Shown: piece after piece, positions 48,886-57,904 of the stretch
How the letters are laid out: each line of letters starts with the position of its first letter
How positions within the stretch are numbered: position 1 is the stretch's first letter
Source: CAWKEY01 sp963696315
GTDB lineage: Bacteria; Pseudomonadota; Gammaproteobacteria; Methylococcales; Methylomonadaceae
Length of the DNA: 64,000 nucleotides
Assembly: GCA_963696315.1 (NCBI GenBank)
Contig: CAVOJU010000003.1
Coordinates: 41,457-105,456, forward strand
Direction of reading: 5' to 3'
Made by a program: the position numbers and the translations under genes
Notes under the pieces: generated by a model
The model's database searches: none
What the model was told of the DNA's origin: nothing
What the model saw: the letters and a program-made list of their open reading frames with translations, nothing else

Positions 48886-48891
48886 TATAAT
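48886..48891 (+). promoter_or_regulatory. -10 element of the tRNA-Thr promoter
   Basis: A consensus TATAAT lies 13-18 bp upstream of the mature tRNA 5' end and is followed by GCGCAC. A GC-rich discriminator next to the start site is typical of stringently controlled stable-RNA promoters. No clear -35 hexamer is seen. Confidence 0.45.
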
Positions 48892-48903
48892 GCGCACTTC
48901 TTT

Positions 48904-48979
48904 GCTGGTGTAGCTCAGTTGGTAGAGCAGCTGATTTGTAATCAGCCGGTCGCGGGTTCGAGTCCCATCACCAGCTCCA
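48904..48979 (+). tRNA. tRNA-Thr (anticodon TGT)
   Basis: The 76-base cloverleaf has acceptor arms GCTGGTG / CACCAGC, D-loop AGCTCAGTTGGTAGAGC, anticodon stem CTGAT-TTGTAAT-CAG reading TGT, T-arm GGGTTCGAGTCCC and a genomically encoded CCA at 48977-48979. It reads ACA threonine codons. Confidence 0.96.
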
Positions 48980-48987
48980 AGTAAATC

Positions 48988-49022
48988 AAGGGTTTAGTTA
49001 GAAATAACTAAACCCTTTTTTA
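48988..49022 (+). terminator. Terminator after tRNA-Thr
   Basis: Eleven-base arms GGGTTTAGTTA / TAACTAAACCC with a GAAA loop, extended by AA/TT, and a T-tract. A classical Rho-independent terminator. Confidence 0.88.
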
Positions 49023-49357
49023 TTTCAAGTCAGAAATACGTCATTCAGTAGAAAAAAATAGACCGCTTTCTTGCTGATGAATATAGGCGCCGAAAAATTC
49101 CCCTCTTCCTCCAATTCCTTCAATCAATATTGACCGATCCAAATTTGGATGCGTCTTGATATTTGCCCAGAAAATTCTGGGTGCCTACTTCGCATAGCCA
49201 CGAGAACTTGGGAGCCACTACTTGGGGCACATGAGAACTTATGGTGGCCTTAAACCGTAAAAGCCCAAATTTGATCTGGCATGTGTTCAAAAATAAGCGG
49301 CAATTTCGTAATGCCATAATTCATCCGACCGGGGCGGCTGAAATGGCCCGCTAGGCT
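49023..49357. other. Intergenic region, no gene recognised
   Basis: The + strand has no clear gene and a 65-codon minus-strand frame (49120-49317) resembles nothing I know. Nothing else is supported. Confidence 0.4.
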
Positions 49358-49891
49358 TTATTGTGGTGATACTTGGTCAGCCGCAATTCGGCGTCGGGCT
49401 TCATTTATTGCCTTGTCTAATAGAATTGGCAACGTCTGCGGCGGACTCTCCATTTTCGTCAATATATCCAATAGCTCTCTTGAGGCTCCCTCTACCTCCT
49501 TGTTAGAAATTGTCCTTAATAAGTGATCGAGAAGCACTTTCACATTGCTGTAGTGCCGGACTCCGGAAAGATGCTTTTCCGTTTCGGCTTCGTCTTTCAG
49601 AAACTGATGCCATGCGCTTAGAACAGCAGAAAGAACTGACAGGAAGACAACGACAAAGAATGGCGTCGAGCCCATTGCGCCAGTTGGAAGTATTAGTTCG
49701 CCCTTGACACTGATAACCAGTTTTGTAGCCGCGCCAAAAGCTGCAGTTCCCACGATAGCCGAAAGTGCAGTGGTAGCCACGCCAAATCGGACTCCGCGTG
49801 TGCGATGATATTCTGCTGATATTTCATGAGCAACTTCTTTCAAGTATGCCTCTGCTCTTGACCTGTTGGCGTCATTTCGGACAGTCTGCAT
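49358..49891 (-). CDS. Two-TM protein resembling SLATT domain
   Basis: A 177-residue protein with two predicted membrane helices, about residues 35-55 (TTALSAIVGTAAFGAA) and 70-90 (FFVVVFLSVLSAVLS), separated by a short loop. Basic, helical flanks follow, as in SLATT-type effectors associated with nucleotide-sensing defence systems. The resemblance is architectural and uncertain. The start at 49891 has a strong GGAGGAG site. No SMODS, SLOG or nuclease partner is adjacent, so it stands as an orphan between tRNA-Thr and an exported propeller. Confidence 0.5.
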   Translation of the reverse strand: MQTVRNDANRSRAEAYLKEVAHEISAEYHRTRGVRFGVATTALSAIVGTAAFGAATKLVISVKGELILPTGAMGSTPFFVVVFLSVLSAVLSAWHQFLKDEAETEKHLSGVRHYSNVKVLLDHLLRTISNKEVEGASRELLDILTKMESPPQTLPILLDKAINEARRRIAADQVSPQ

Positions 49892-50120
49892 TGCTACTCC
49901 TCCGCTAGCTTGTAGGGCAATTGAGTGAACCCTAATAAGCAATATAAATTTTTCGCTTATCATCCCAGATCGTCATGCTCTGAGCAATGACGCGGTAATT
50001 CCAGAGAAAGATAATAAAGTCACAAAGCAAAGACCTTTGGTTTACCGACGAAAGCGGTGGTCAAAAAAGCGCTGCTAATCCTGCATGTCCAATATCAAAA
50101 TCGGGTAACCCAAAACCCTA

Positions 50121-50151
50121 AAAACCCTCGCCTATGATCCGGGCGAGGGTT
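50121..50151 (-). terminator. Terminator of the propeller gene
   Basis: Perfect 11-bp arms AAACCCTCGCC / GGCGAGGGTTT with a 9-base loop. On the minus strand it is followed by TTTAGGGTTTTGG. It lies 35 bp after the stop codon of the gene at 50186. Confidence 0.75.
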
Positions 50152-50185
50152 TGGTTGGGTTCGAGAAGGCCATTCAGGTGAATGC

Positions 50186-52135
50186 TCACTTCAACCCGTA
50201 TATTTTGAGCTGGCTGCATACCTTGAGCTGATTATCCGGCGCGCTGCACTGGTTGACGTCTCCGACCCGGTAGATCATCACATAGACCCTGCCGTTGGCA
50301 ACGACCGGTGGAATCATTTTGGACATGGTTCCAAGACCGCCGTGAACGTCGTCTCCGGTCCGGTATAGACGGTTAAGTTTATTGCCGGGAGCAATAGTCG
50401 TTGCATCATAGGCAACCAATTGACCTTCGGCAAAGCCCTTGTTGACATCGCCATATTTGGGATATACCGCCCAGAGTATGGCCGAACCGAAATCTACGGC
50501 ATAGGGGAATCCTGATTGGGTCGATGGCTTGCTGGATAGCATCAAAAGTCCCCCCGGCATTCCACCCGGTGATTCGGTATTTAACGAGGCTTCATCGACA
50601 CCTTCGGCACGAAACGCCGGTGCTGTGCCGCGTAAAGCTGAAAAATTGTACGACTTGAGGTTTGAGTTTTCGCCCCATACATAAACAATGCCGCCAAGTT
50701 GATTACGCTGGGCAAATGACAACGCATGAATATGATGCATTTTATTGTTTTCAGGATCACCACAGGGGACAAACCAACCGTGATCGCTGTGTCCTCCGGA
50801 CGGACAAGGCAAACTTCGATTCAGGCGCTGGGCTCTATCCCAGTTCTGCGCGATATCGCCCCCGTTGTAGGATGCAACCAGCGGCGGCTTGAACATCAGT
50901 TGATTAAATTTGTCGTTTTTACCCAGATTGAATTTGTCCAGTGAGTAAATGATGCCGTCTTTTGTGCCCTGCAGCAACAAGCTGGAACCGGGCACCAACA
51001 ACGGCCCCGCTGAACCGAAGTCCCAATCCGCTCCGGCCGCATGCGCCTCTGCGCGGCCGCAAGATACTTCCGAATTATTATCACTCCAAAGACAACCGCT
51101 GCCGGAAGTACGCTCATCCATAAACGCCTTGTAATAATCTACCCTCTGCAACACCGGACGCGAACCGGACTGACTGGGAAGAAACCGCAGCTTGATCATA
51201 CTTTCAGCCAGATCGGCGTCTCCGTTGTTCGAGGTACCATTCGATGTGGCGACATAGATCATATCGTTTTCTGTTACCGGAGCCCCGCCCGCATGCCATA
51301 TGCCCGCACCCCATGAATTAAACGAGGTTGCACAAAATATCGCCGCCTCACGGGAAAACCCAGGCTGGGCAAGCAAGCCGCGGGTATCATAAGCCACTAC
51401 AAGCCCATGTGGATTTTTCCGGCCACCCATCAACGATTCACCGTTAGCCGCAAAAGCCAGAACCAGTCCATTATTGCCGGTCAATGCCAGTCCCGCTCTG
51501 AGTTTGGGGTAAACATATTGCCGAGTCTGGTTGTTTTCAGTGAACACAGCACCGGAATCGTTGAACCAACAGCCATTACCTTCCTGAGACTGGCCGAAAA
51601 TGCGTACCGGCGGTGACTTCTGGCTGCCGTCTAGTGGATTTAACGAAAAGACCCAATAGTCGCGAAAACGGTTGTCATTGGCGTTTTTTCTCAGCCACGC
51701 TGCCACAAACAAGGTGTTTGTAGAAGTATCCACAACCGGCGTGGCCGAAATACCCCAAGTGGGGGTGTGCTTCCACAAATCCATATCCTGAGAACTGATT
51801 TCAGTACCCAGCTTGACCTTATACACGGTGGCGTTAGTCCGGGCATTGATGCCGATCACTTCATTTTTCATCGTGGTGATGATGACCAGATCATCTGAGC
51901 CTGTGCCTTTTTCTATAATCAGCGGCTGAGTCTCGACTTTTGCATCAAAGTCATAGGTTTGAAGCAGGCCGAATTGGTTGGGGTTGACGTTTTGCTTGTT
52001 GAGTATGAATTCCTGGTTGTTGGCAGCTGTCCGATAGTTATTACCGGCTCGCTCGGTGATGCTGACTGCTTGAATATTGGAAAACGGAATTCCAGTTAAA
52101 ATGGCAGTTAAGATAGCAAATAGCTTGAGTCTCAT
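50186..52135 (-). CDS. Exported PQQ-like beta-propeller protein
   Basis: A 649-residue protein with a signal sequence ending near NIQAVS. Beta-propeller repeats recur (VIITTMKNEVIGINARTNATVYKVKL, ISATPVVDTSTNTLFVAAW, LLVPGSSLLLQGTKDGIIYSLDK), as in PQQ-dependent dehydrogenases and BamB-like proteins. No adjacent-Cys pair or haem CxxCH was seen to support a true quinoprotein enzyme. Several Cys residues (CGRAEA, CPSGGH, CSAPDN) may form disulphides. The function is unknown; it may be a periplasmic or surface protein. It is monocistronic. Confidence 0.7.
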   Translation of the reverse strand: MRLKLFAILTAILTGIPFSNIQAVSITERAGNNYRTAANNQEFILNKQNVNPNQFGLLQTYDFDAKVETQPLIIEKGTGSDDLVIITTMKNEVIGINARTNATVYKVKLGTEISSQDMDLWKHTPTWGISATPVVDTSTNTLFVAAWLRKNANDNRFRDYWVFSLNPLDGSQKSPPVRIFGQSQEGNGCWFNDSGAVFTENNQTRQYVYPKLRAGLALTGNNGLVLAFAANGESLMGGRKNPHGLVVAYDTRGLLAQPGFSREAAIFCATSFNSWGAGIWHAGGAPVTENDMIYVATSNGTSNNGDADLAESMIKLRFLPSQSGSRPVLQRVDYYKAFMDERTSGSGCLWSDNNSEVSCGRAEAHAAGADWDFGSAGPLLVPGSSLLLQGTKDGIIYSLDKFNLGKNDKFNQLMFKPPLVASYNGGDIAQNWDRAQRLNRSLPCPSGGHSDHGWFVPCGDPENNKMHHIHALSFAQRNQLGGIVYVWGENSNLKSYNFSALRGTAPAFRAEGVDEASLNTESPGGMPGGLLMLSSKPSTQSGFPYAVDFGSAILWAVYPKYGDVNKGFAEGQLVAYDATTIAPGNKLNRLYRTGDDVHGGLGTMSKMIPPVVANGRVYVMIYRVGDVNQCSAPDNQLKVCSQLKIYGLK

Positions 52136-52557
52136 ATTTTCGCTCCGGATTCAGAAGAGGACGATCGAGACTAGAGTGTAAAAGTGCCGTTTGTCAAGCA
52201 GACAAATACTCTAAAATGAAAAACACGGGGGGATCTGCCTTTCAACATTGTGCCTGCTTTGTCAATCATTCGAGTTGCAGCCTGAAATGTTGGGTTGGCA
52301 ATCCCCAACCCAAAACTAAATTGATAGCTGGTATTGTCGGTCATTAGTTGTATTCGCAATGCATGAGCCGCAAACACCAGCGTGCCTTTGCCCAGTCGAT
52401 CCAATTAACACAAGATGCCCCCATCAGTGCTCATAACTGCTTAGTGGCTTAAACACTGGCCGGTGAGGTCAGCTATAATTGAAAATACGGCTTGATGTTT
52501 ACCTGTTGATCTTTTTTTAACGACAATTCACTGCTACGCTATCATCGTTTGGATATC
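52136..52557. other. Intergenic region, no gene recognised
   Basis: About 420 bp. A 77-codon minus-strand frame (52171-52404) has no recognisable similarity. The upstream region of DUF2934 includes CTTTTTTT at 52511-52518. Nothing further can be supported. Confidence 0.4.
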
Positions 52558-52752
52558 ATGAATATAAACCAGTCACAGCAAAAAAAATGGATCTCCGATG
52601 CCGCTTATTTCAAGTCATTGGGACGCATTCCAAAACCAGGCCTCGATATTCAGGACTGGTTAGAAGCGGAGCAAGAATTCAGGCAACTCATGAGCAAACG
52701 CATTAAAACGGGCCTGGTCAGCATAAACGCGGTCTATCCGGTTGATTCTTAA
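52558..52752 (+). CDS. DUF2934 domain-containing protein
   Basis: A 64-residue soluble protein. The DUF2934 signature is visible as AAYFKSLGRIPKPGLDIQDW, then LEAEQEFR. The family's function is unknown. An ATG at 52558 is used; a TTG nine bases earlier is in frame. It is a stand-alone small gene, 88 bp before tpm. Confidence 0.8.
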   Translation: MNINQSQQKKWISDAAYFKSLGRIPKPGLDIQDWLEAEQEFRQLMSKRIKTGLVSINAVYPVDS

Positions 52753-52840
52753 GACAGCCAGGCACCGAGTTCTCATTTGGGTTCGCTTAGATGCCATGCA
52801 AAGTAATAGTAACTAACAACCATACCCTCAGGAACAAGCC

Positions 52841-53521
52841 ATGCACCACGAATTCTGGCACGAACGTTGGCAACTCAACCAGATCGGCTTTCATAGCGAA
52901 GAAATCAACCCACACCTGCAACAGTATTGGCCGACATTGAACATTGCCTCAGGAAGCCGGGTATTTGTGCCGTTGTGCGGCAAAAGCAAGGACGTGCTGT
53001 GGCTGCTCGCCCAGGGCTATGAAGTTATCGGCGTCGAACTCAGCCCGCTGGCGGTACAGGCGTTTTTCGACGAAAACAGCTTGTCGGCGGCGATTAGTCA
53101 GCAAGGCAAATTCAGCGTGAGTGAAGCCGGAGGCTTGCGTATTTATTGTGGCGATTTCTTCGCCCTTACCGCCCACGATCTGGCCGGCGTAAGTGCCGTA
53201 TACGACCGCGCCTCACTCGTTGCATTGCCGCCGGACATGCGCGCCGCTTATGCCACGCACATGCGGCATTTGCTCGAACCGGGAACGAAAACACTGCTGG
53301 TTGCCTTCGACTATCCCCAGGACGAAATGCCGGGGCCGCCGTTCAGCGTGCAGACGCCGGAAGTGCAGGCGCTATATGGCAACTGGTGCGGCATCGAGTT
53401 GTTGGTCACCGAGGACATCCTTGATCAGGAACCACGCTTTCGCGACAGAGGTGTGAGCCGGATGCAGGAACACGTCTATGCGCTGACCGTCTTGCAGGGT
53501 TCGCATCACGTAGCTTTGTGA
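52841..53521 (+). CDS. tpm: Thiopurine S-methyltransferase
   Basis: A 226-residue SAM-dependent methyltransferase of the bacterial TPMT family, which methylates thiols and, in some bacteria, selenite and tellurite. It starts HHEFWHERWQLNQIGFHSEE, a diagnostic opening. The SAM motif is VFVPLCGKSKDVLWLLAQGYEVIGVELS, spread across two blocks. Later blocks are FFALTAHDL and YDRASLVALPPDMR. Length and starts agree with the family. It converges with the cytochrome P460 gene. Confidence 0.95.
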   Translation: MHHEFWHERWQLNQIGFHSEEINPHLQQYWPTLNIASGSRVFVPLCGKSKDVLWLLAQGYEVIGVELSPLAVQAFFDENSLSAAISQQGKFSVSEAGGLRIYCGDFFALTAHDLAGVSAVYDRASLVALPPDMRAAYATHMRHLLEPGTKTLLVAFDYPQDEMPGPPFSVQTPEVQALYGNWCGIELLVTEDILDQEPRFRDRGVSRMQEHVYALTVLQGSHHVAL

Positions 53522-53589
53522 GTTTGATTAACCGGAACGCTGTATACTGGCGCGCTTTGCAAACCCAGCGGGGCATTGAAATCAAGCGT

Positions 53590-53615
53590 CTGTGCTGTAT
53601 GCACATACAGCACAG
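53590..53615. repeat. 26-bp palindrome between tpm and P460
   Basis: Arms CTGTGCTGTATG / CATACAGCACAG are perfect over 12 bp around CA. It lies between two convergent genes. It could fold as a bidirectional hairpin, but no T-tract follows it on either side. Confidence 0.55.
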
Positions 53616-53626
53616 ATGAACGCCGG

Positions 53627-54130
53627 CTATTGAAATACAGGGCTGGTGTAAACGTAATCATGATCTTTCATCGGCATATGGCAAGCAAAACAGGTCGTCG
53701 ATTTTTCCTTGTCGTTCATCACCAGAGTTTTACCTTCCCAATGGCCAAACCCCCAGCCGCCAGTTTCGGAATACTTCTTGCTATCCTTGATCATGGCTTC
53801 GGCACCGGCAAACTCGCCGGGAACAACGGCCTGCGGCCAGTTGGGATGGGCTTGCTCATTCCATGACAGCTTGGCGATGATGGTGCCGTCCGGCCAGGGC
53901 TTGGTTTTACCTGATCTTGCGGCATTAATAGCCAGATTGTTGCCGAGTATGGCGCGCATAAACTTTTTGTCCAAGCGGTGAGAGACCCCTAATAACCGCC
54001 AATCCTTATAATCCCCGTAAACCGGCTTTTCTGCTGGCGCCGGTGTTTCACCCTGTACAGTAGTGGTAATGGTTAATATCGATGCCGCTGCCAGCACCCA
54101 TCCCCAGCGATTTTTTTGCCTATTTTTCAT
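53627..54130 (-). CDS. Cytochrome P460 family protein
   Basis: A 167-residue secreted c-type haem protein. The signal sequence (WVLAAASILTITTTVQG) is followed by the mature domain. The haem motif CFACH lies at residues 147-151. Cytochromes P460 oxidise hydroxylamine or NO in methane and ammonia oxidisers, and carry a lysine-haem crosslink. Lys87 in PDGTIIAK is a candidate, which is inference. GGAG 8 bases upstream supports the ATG at 54130. An insertion sequence begins 88 bp upstream and may have replaced or supplied the promoter. Confidence 0.88.
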   Translation of the reverse strand: MKNRQKNRWGWVLAAASILTITTTVQGETPAPAEKPVYGDYKDWRLLGVSHRLDKKFMRAILGNNLAINAARSGKTKPWPDGTIIAKLSWNEQAHPNWPQAVVPGEFAGAEAMIKDSKKYSETGGWGFGHWEGKTLVMNDKEKSTTCFACHMPMKDHDYVYTSPVFQ

Positions 54131-54218
54131 CTCTATTCTCCGTCATTGCGAACATCAAGCATGGTTTACTCAATCTTCTGAAATCTTAACAGTTTATTTC
54201 TTGGCCCGCTAATACGGA

Positions 54219-55654
54219 GTACAGCACGGGTGCGATTAAAAGTGCGGTTTAAGTTCAAGCGGCTTGACGCTGTTGATTCCAGTATTCATCCCATTTGTTA
54301 TTGGCTCGACTAATCCTTAAAGCCAACATCGAATCCACGTTATTGGGAGTCCACCATGCGCCGGGTAGCTTTAAGCGTTGCTGAATAATATATCGGTGTG
54401 CACTTTCTATTTCCCCAGAACCGATGGGCAAACCTTGAGCCAACGCCGCTTTATAATCTAGCTGATGAGTACGATTTTTGATATACCGGTGGCAAGCACG
54501 TATGGGTGCGTTCTGTGATTCTATCGTGCCTGCCTCTAAAAAAGCCTCCAGTTCGTCCAGAACATTTTGGTAATCATTTTGTTTTAAACGATCTTTTTGT
54601 TTGTCCAGCCAAGCTTTCTCATTCTTGGACGCACAAGTGTTTGCGGCTGCCGCAAGATAGCCACAGAGATGATAAAAGTCGATCAGGTAACTCCCTTGAG
54701 CGCCGAATCGTTCGTCAATCTGGTCAGCTATCCACGTAGCACCATCACCCACGGCGTGTAATTGTGTCTTTTTACCGAATCCCGCTTGCACGGCACAGTG
54801 ATAAAGCTGCTTTCCTGCATCGGCTACCGTGCCTGAAAAGGTCGCGCCAAAAGTGGGTGTTGTGCTTCCCGCTTCATGGACTAAACACAGACGCGCCTCT
54901 TGCCATTGTAGCGTTTTGTTTTTACGTTTATCGTCTGCTTCCCTCGTCGACCTTGACGATAGGAATCATGCTGCCATCGATTTCACCTATCAGAATTTTA
55001 CAACCGTCAGCCTTGGGTTGATCAGTCATCCATTCTTCAGCTTGATAAATTTGCCCGGCATGGTACTCAGTAATAGCCCGTACGGTACTCGCCGATAGGA
55101 CGATCCCATAATGTTCCTGTAACTTTTTCGGCACCAGACCAAACGCATGGTCCGCTCCAAAATCCGTGATGACCCGTTGCAAGGTGGTTGAGCAGCTTCG
55201 ACAATGAACTTCGGCTAAGCTGCTAAAGGGCCGAAATCGGTGCTCAGAAACTCTAAACTCTTGCTCATAAACGGTTATCTCGCCGAAGGTAGTGTGCCAC
55301 CAGAGTTTTTTTTACCACTCTTTATGGCACTGCGGTGTGCCTTGTCAAAATCCTCTGTAGTTTGCGCTATCTTGTGTTCCGACCAGCAATGAAGGGCTTC
55401 GCTGCCCATCTGGCGTAGCTCTTCTATCACGCGCATTTCTGCTTCATTGGCTTTTTGACAATCCCCGGCACTGTCTTCAATGATATTAATTAACAATTCA
55501 ATTCGGTTTTTAAGCGAAGGATACTGGCTTAGGCGTTGTTCAAGGGTTATATCAGATTTAGCTAAAATCATTACAGTGACTTTCTATCGTAGCAGATTAT
55601 AAAGATTCTATAATACACTGAAAAACCGTACTTTTAATCACACCCGTACAGTAC
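54219..55654 (-). mobile_element. Insertion sequence (ISKra4-like), decayed
   Basis: Inverted ends flank a broken transposase. The left end (54219) reads GTACAGCACGGGTGCGATTA and the reverse complement of the right end (55654) reads GTACTGTACGGGTGTGATTA; they match at 17 of 20 bases and continue inwards as AAAGTGCGGTTT against AAAGTACGGTTT. The element is about 1.44 kb. Ends are approximate because GTAC is itself a palindrome, and no convincing target duplication was found. Family assignment is tentative, from transposase sequence remembered as ISKra4-like. Confidence 0.75.
54255..55571 (-). pseudogene. Transposase of the insertion sequence, frameshifted
   Basis: Three frames in order cover one transposase of about 440 codons. 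The N-terminal part (55571-55275) ends at KSGKKNSGGTLPSAR. The middle (to 54928) holds LQRVITDFGADHAF and EHYGIVLSASTVRAITEYH, then the catalytic-type IGEIDGSMIPIV. The C-terminal part (54791-54255) has LHAVGDGATWIADQ, DFYHLCGYLAAAA and GSGEIESAHRYI. The catalytic acids would lie in IGEIDGS, AVGDGA and GSGEIESA. Frame changes near 55270 and 54910 break it, so it is unlikely to be active. Confidence 0.75.
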
Positions 55655-55739
55655 GGCCATTATTCTGATCGCTGAGACAGGAAAGTTGAAGATCAAAGTT
55701 TGAACGCGTGTTTCCGCATTTGATTAAGTGGATCGCTAA

Positions 55740-57530
55740 ATGCTACACGGGGCGCATACCCTACTATACTTTCTAAAATGGCAACTGAGTCCCGCATGGT
55801 GCAGTTGCAGGCCAGACATGCATTTAACAAGTTTCCAGGCATTACTAAAAACTAATATTTATTTTTCAATATTGAATATTCGGTACGCACCAATGTTTAG
55901 ACCTTGCCCTGTACTACAAAATCAGCCGCTCCCGTTTGCCGTTGCCGAGCTGGATTTTCTTAAATGGCTTAAAGCCCTAAGCAGCACGGATGACAAGGCA
56001 AGCTGCGAGCTGCTTTTACAGGTATTGCAGACACTCAACCGTACTGCCATGGCCGGCAAAACCCGGTTGCTGTTTCTGGAAAAGCTCGGGGGCTTGGTTT
56101 TGCAACTGTCAGACCGGCTGACAAAACTTGCTTTTGCGGAAAATAATGAACTCATGCCGGAAGGCTTACAACAATTTGAAAAGGCCGTCTGGTGCTGTGC
56201 TCAATTGGCTGAGGGCTATATGCTGCTCTCTAAAGCCGATGATTTTAAAGATAAGCTCGCTTATTCCTTGGCGCAAAAATCATTGATTATCAGCCGCGGT
56301 ATTCAGGCCATGAGCAAGGCCCTGCTGTATATAAGCCAAAGTTATACCGTCCCCTACCCTCATTTTTGGCTGTCATGTCTGGAGTTTTATCAACTTGCCC
56401 AACAACATCAGTTGACTGATGCTGACAATCCGAGTGCCGACCTCATCAACAATGCCTTCAAACAGCTAGTGGTTTTCAGTCTGAGTAATACTAATCAGTT
56501 CTCTCAGCAAGAAATGTCCATCATTTATGATCTGCTACATCAATATTCTGAGTATGTCAGACTGCTTCCCCCTGCTTCAGCCCCCGCCAGCAAGATACCT
56601 TTTATCTGTCTTGATAAAGATGCGCCACCGGCCAAGCGTTATCCGGCCGATCATAAACCAACTAGCCGCACTCTTTATATTGCAACAGCTGGTGTAGCCG
56701 GCAAGCTGCTTGAGACCATGCCTGACAAAACCCAAGCTCAGAATGCCAATACTCGTCTGATGCTGTTGCGGCTGGTAAAAACCCTGTCCATGAATCAACA
56801 AAGAAAGCATACACGCGAACGAGCTCAGGGTGCTTTCTACGGCATAATCGACTTTAACAATATCATCAATTCATTACGCGGTGATATAACGCGGCAAGAC
56901 CGTGAAGTTGCCCTGAGCGGTTATTTTGATGTGGCCAACCCAGGCGAACTACGTGATTTGAATTTCACCATCGCCAACAATGATGAAGAAGAACTCCGCA
57001 TTCACTCCAAGCTGAAGAGTCAAAAAGCGAATCCCAGTACCTTCAAAATAATTGAAGTGAATGCTCCGGAGGAAATATGGAAAGAAGAAGCACCGGATCT
57101 GTTGGCAGCCAATACCTCGCTAATCGATAAAAGTAAAAAGGGCTACAGCATTTTATCGACGAATTCACAGATACAACCCAAAGTGGGCCATCTAATCGGC
57201 TTAAATCACAAGCAACTTGCCTTAGGCATTATCCGCTGGGTTGCCCGCTCTCAAGAGTTCCGCGTGTTGATGGGCATTGAACTATTGGGTGCCCATGCAC
57301 AAGCTGTGCGAATTTCAAACCCTGGCTTCCCTGACCTTGAAGCTGATGGCATTTATTTACCTGCAGATGAAGCGCTAGAAAAATCCGAGAGTTTGATTCT
57401 GTTGAATAGTGCATTTAAACCCGCCGAGTTTTTCTTCATCCTTAAAAAACATCGAAACATCCGCTATCGGATGATAAAGGTTTTGCATTCAACCGCACTT
57501 ATCAAGCATTTTGAAGTGCTTCGAACTTAA
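55740..57530 (+). CDS. PilZ-like c-di-GMP receptor, large N-terminal domain
   Basis: A 596-residue soluble protein. The C-terminal quarter shows the two PilZ motifs: RKHTRERAQGAF (RxxxR, about residue 355) and LIDKSKKGYSIL (D-x-S-x2-G, about residue 463). Their separation is larger than usual because an insert lies between them. WVARSQEFRVLMGIELLG follows, as in PilZ barrels. The N-terminal 350 residues are helical and not recognised. The true start may be the ATG at 55893, since the first 51 residues look unconserved. The IS ends 85 bp upstream and could have changed its promoter. Confidence 0.75.
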   Translation: MLHGAHTLLYFLKWQLSPAWCSCRPDMHLTSFQALLKTNIYFSILNIRYAPMFRPCPVLQNQPLPFAVAELDFLKWLKALSSTDDKASCELLLQVLQTLNRTAMAGKTRLLFLEKLGGLVLQLSDRLTKLAFAENNELMPEGLQQFEKAVWCCAQLAEGYMLLSKADDFKDKLAYSLAQKSLIISRGIQAMSKALLYISQSYTVPYPHFWLSCLEFYQLAQQHQLTDADNPSADLINNAFKQLVVFSLSNTNQFSQQEMSIIYDLLHQYSEYVRLLPPASAPASKIPFICLDKDAPPAKRYPADHKPTSRTLYIATAGVAGKLLETMPDKTQAQNANTRLMLLRLVKTLSMNQQRKHTRERAQGAFYGIIDFNNIINSLRGDITRQDREVALSGYFDVANPGELRDLNFTIANNDEEELRIHSKLKSQKANPSTFKIIEVNAPEEIWKEEAPDLLAANTSLIDKSKKGYSILSTNSQIQPKVGHLIGLNHKQLALGIIRWVARSQEFRVLMGIELLGAHAQAVRISNPGFPDLEADGIYLPADEALEKSESLILLNSAFKPAEFFFILKKHRNIRYRMIKVLHSTALIKHFEVLRT

Positions 57531-57672
57531 TGAAAACTGACCTATAGTTAATAAAAATGAAACAATCTATTAATATTCATGCTTATTGTTAATATTAAGC
57601 CACATGCGTATAGTATTTAGCAACTGAATGGAAAAGTAGTTGCCAAACTGCCACTACGAATGAATGTGAATT

Positions 57673-57837
57673 TTGGAGTCATGCCTGAATGATTTTAATA
57701 AAGGCGTTCTGATCGGCCTGATGTTTATTTCTGGCATCTGGGGATTCATCTCCGGCATGTTTACTTTTTCAACCGTATTATTCACCAGCGCTGCGATTTT
57801 TAGCACTATGGCAATGATATCCCCGCTGAACAGCTGA
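57673..57837 (+). CDS. Possible small hydrophobic protein
   Basis: A 54-codon frame from TTG 57673, or a 38-codon frame from ATG 57721, encodes an almost entirely hydrophobic stretch (GVLIGLMFISGIWGFISGMF and more), enough for one or two membrane helices. It is followed 68 bp later by a + strand terminator. No strong ribosome site precedes either start. It may be a small membrane protein or coincidence. Confidence 0.3.
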   Translation: MESCLNDFNKGVLIGLMFISGIWGFISGMFTFSTVLFTSAAIFSTMAMISPLNS

Positions 57838-57904
57838 TCTCGACTCGTTTGATATACCTCCTCATGATGTGAAAAAACGGAACCTACCGTGTCTGTACCC
57901 TTCC

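Noticed and set aside
49120..49317. A 65-codon minus-strand frame between tRNA-Thr and the two-TM gene
   Set aside because: No recognisable similarity or ribosome site; not supported as a gene.
52171..52404. A 77-codon minus-strand frame
   Set aside because: No homology recognised and no start signal; left as intergenic.
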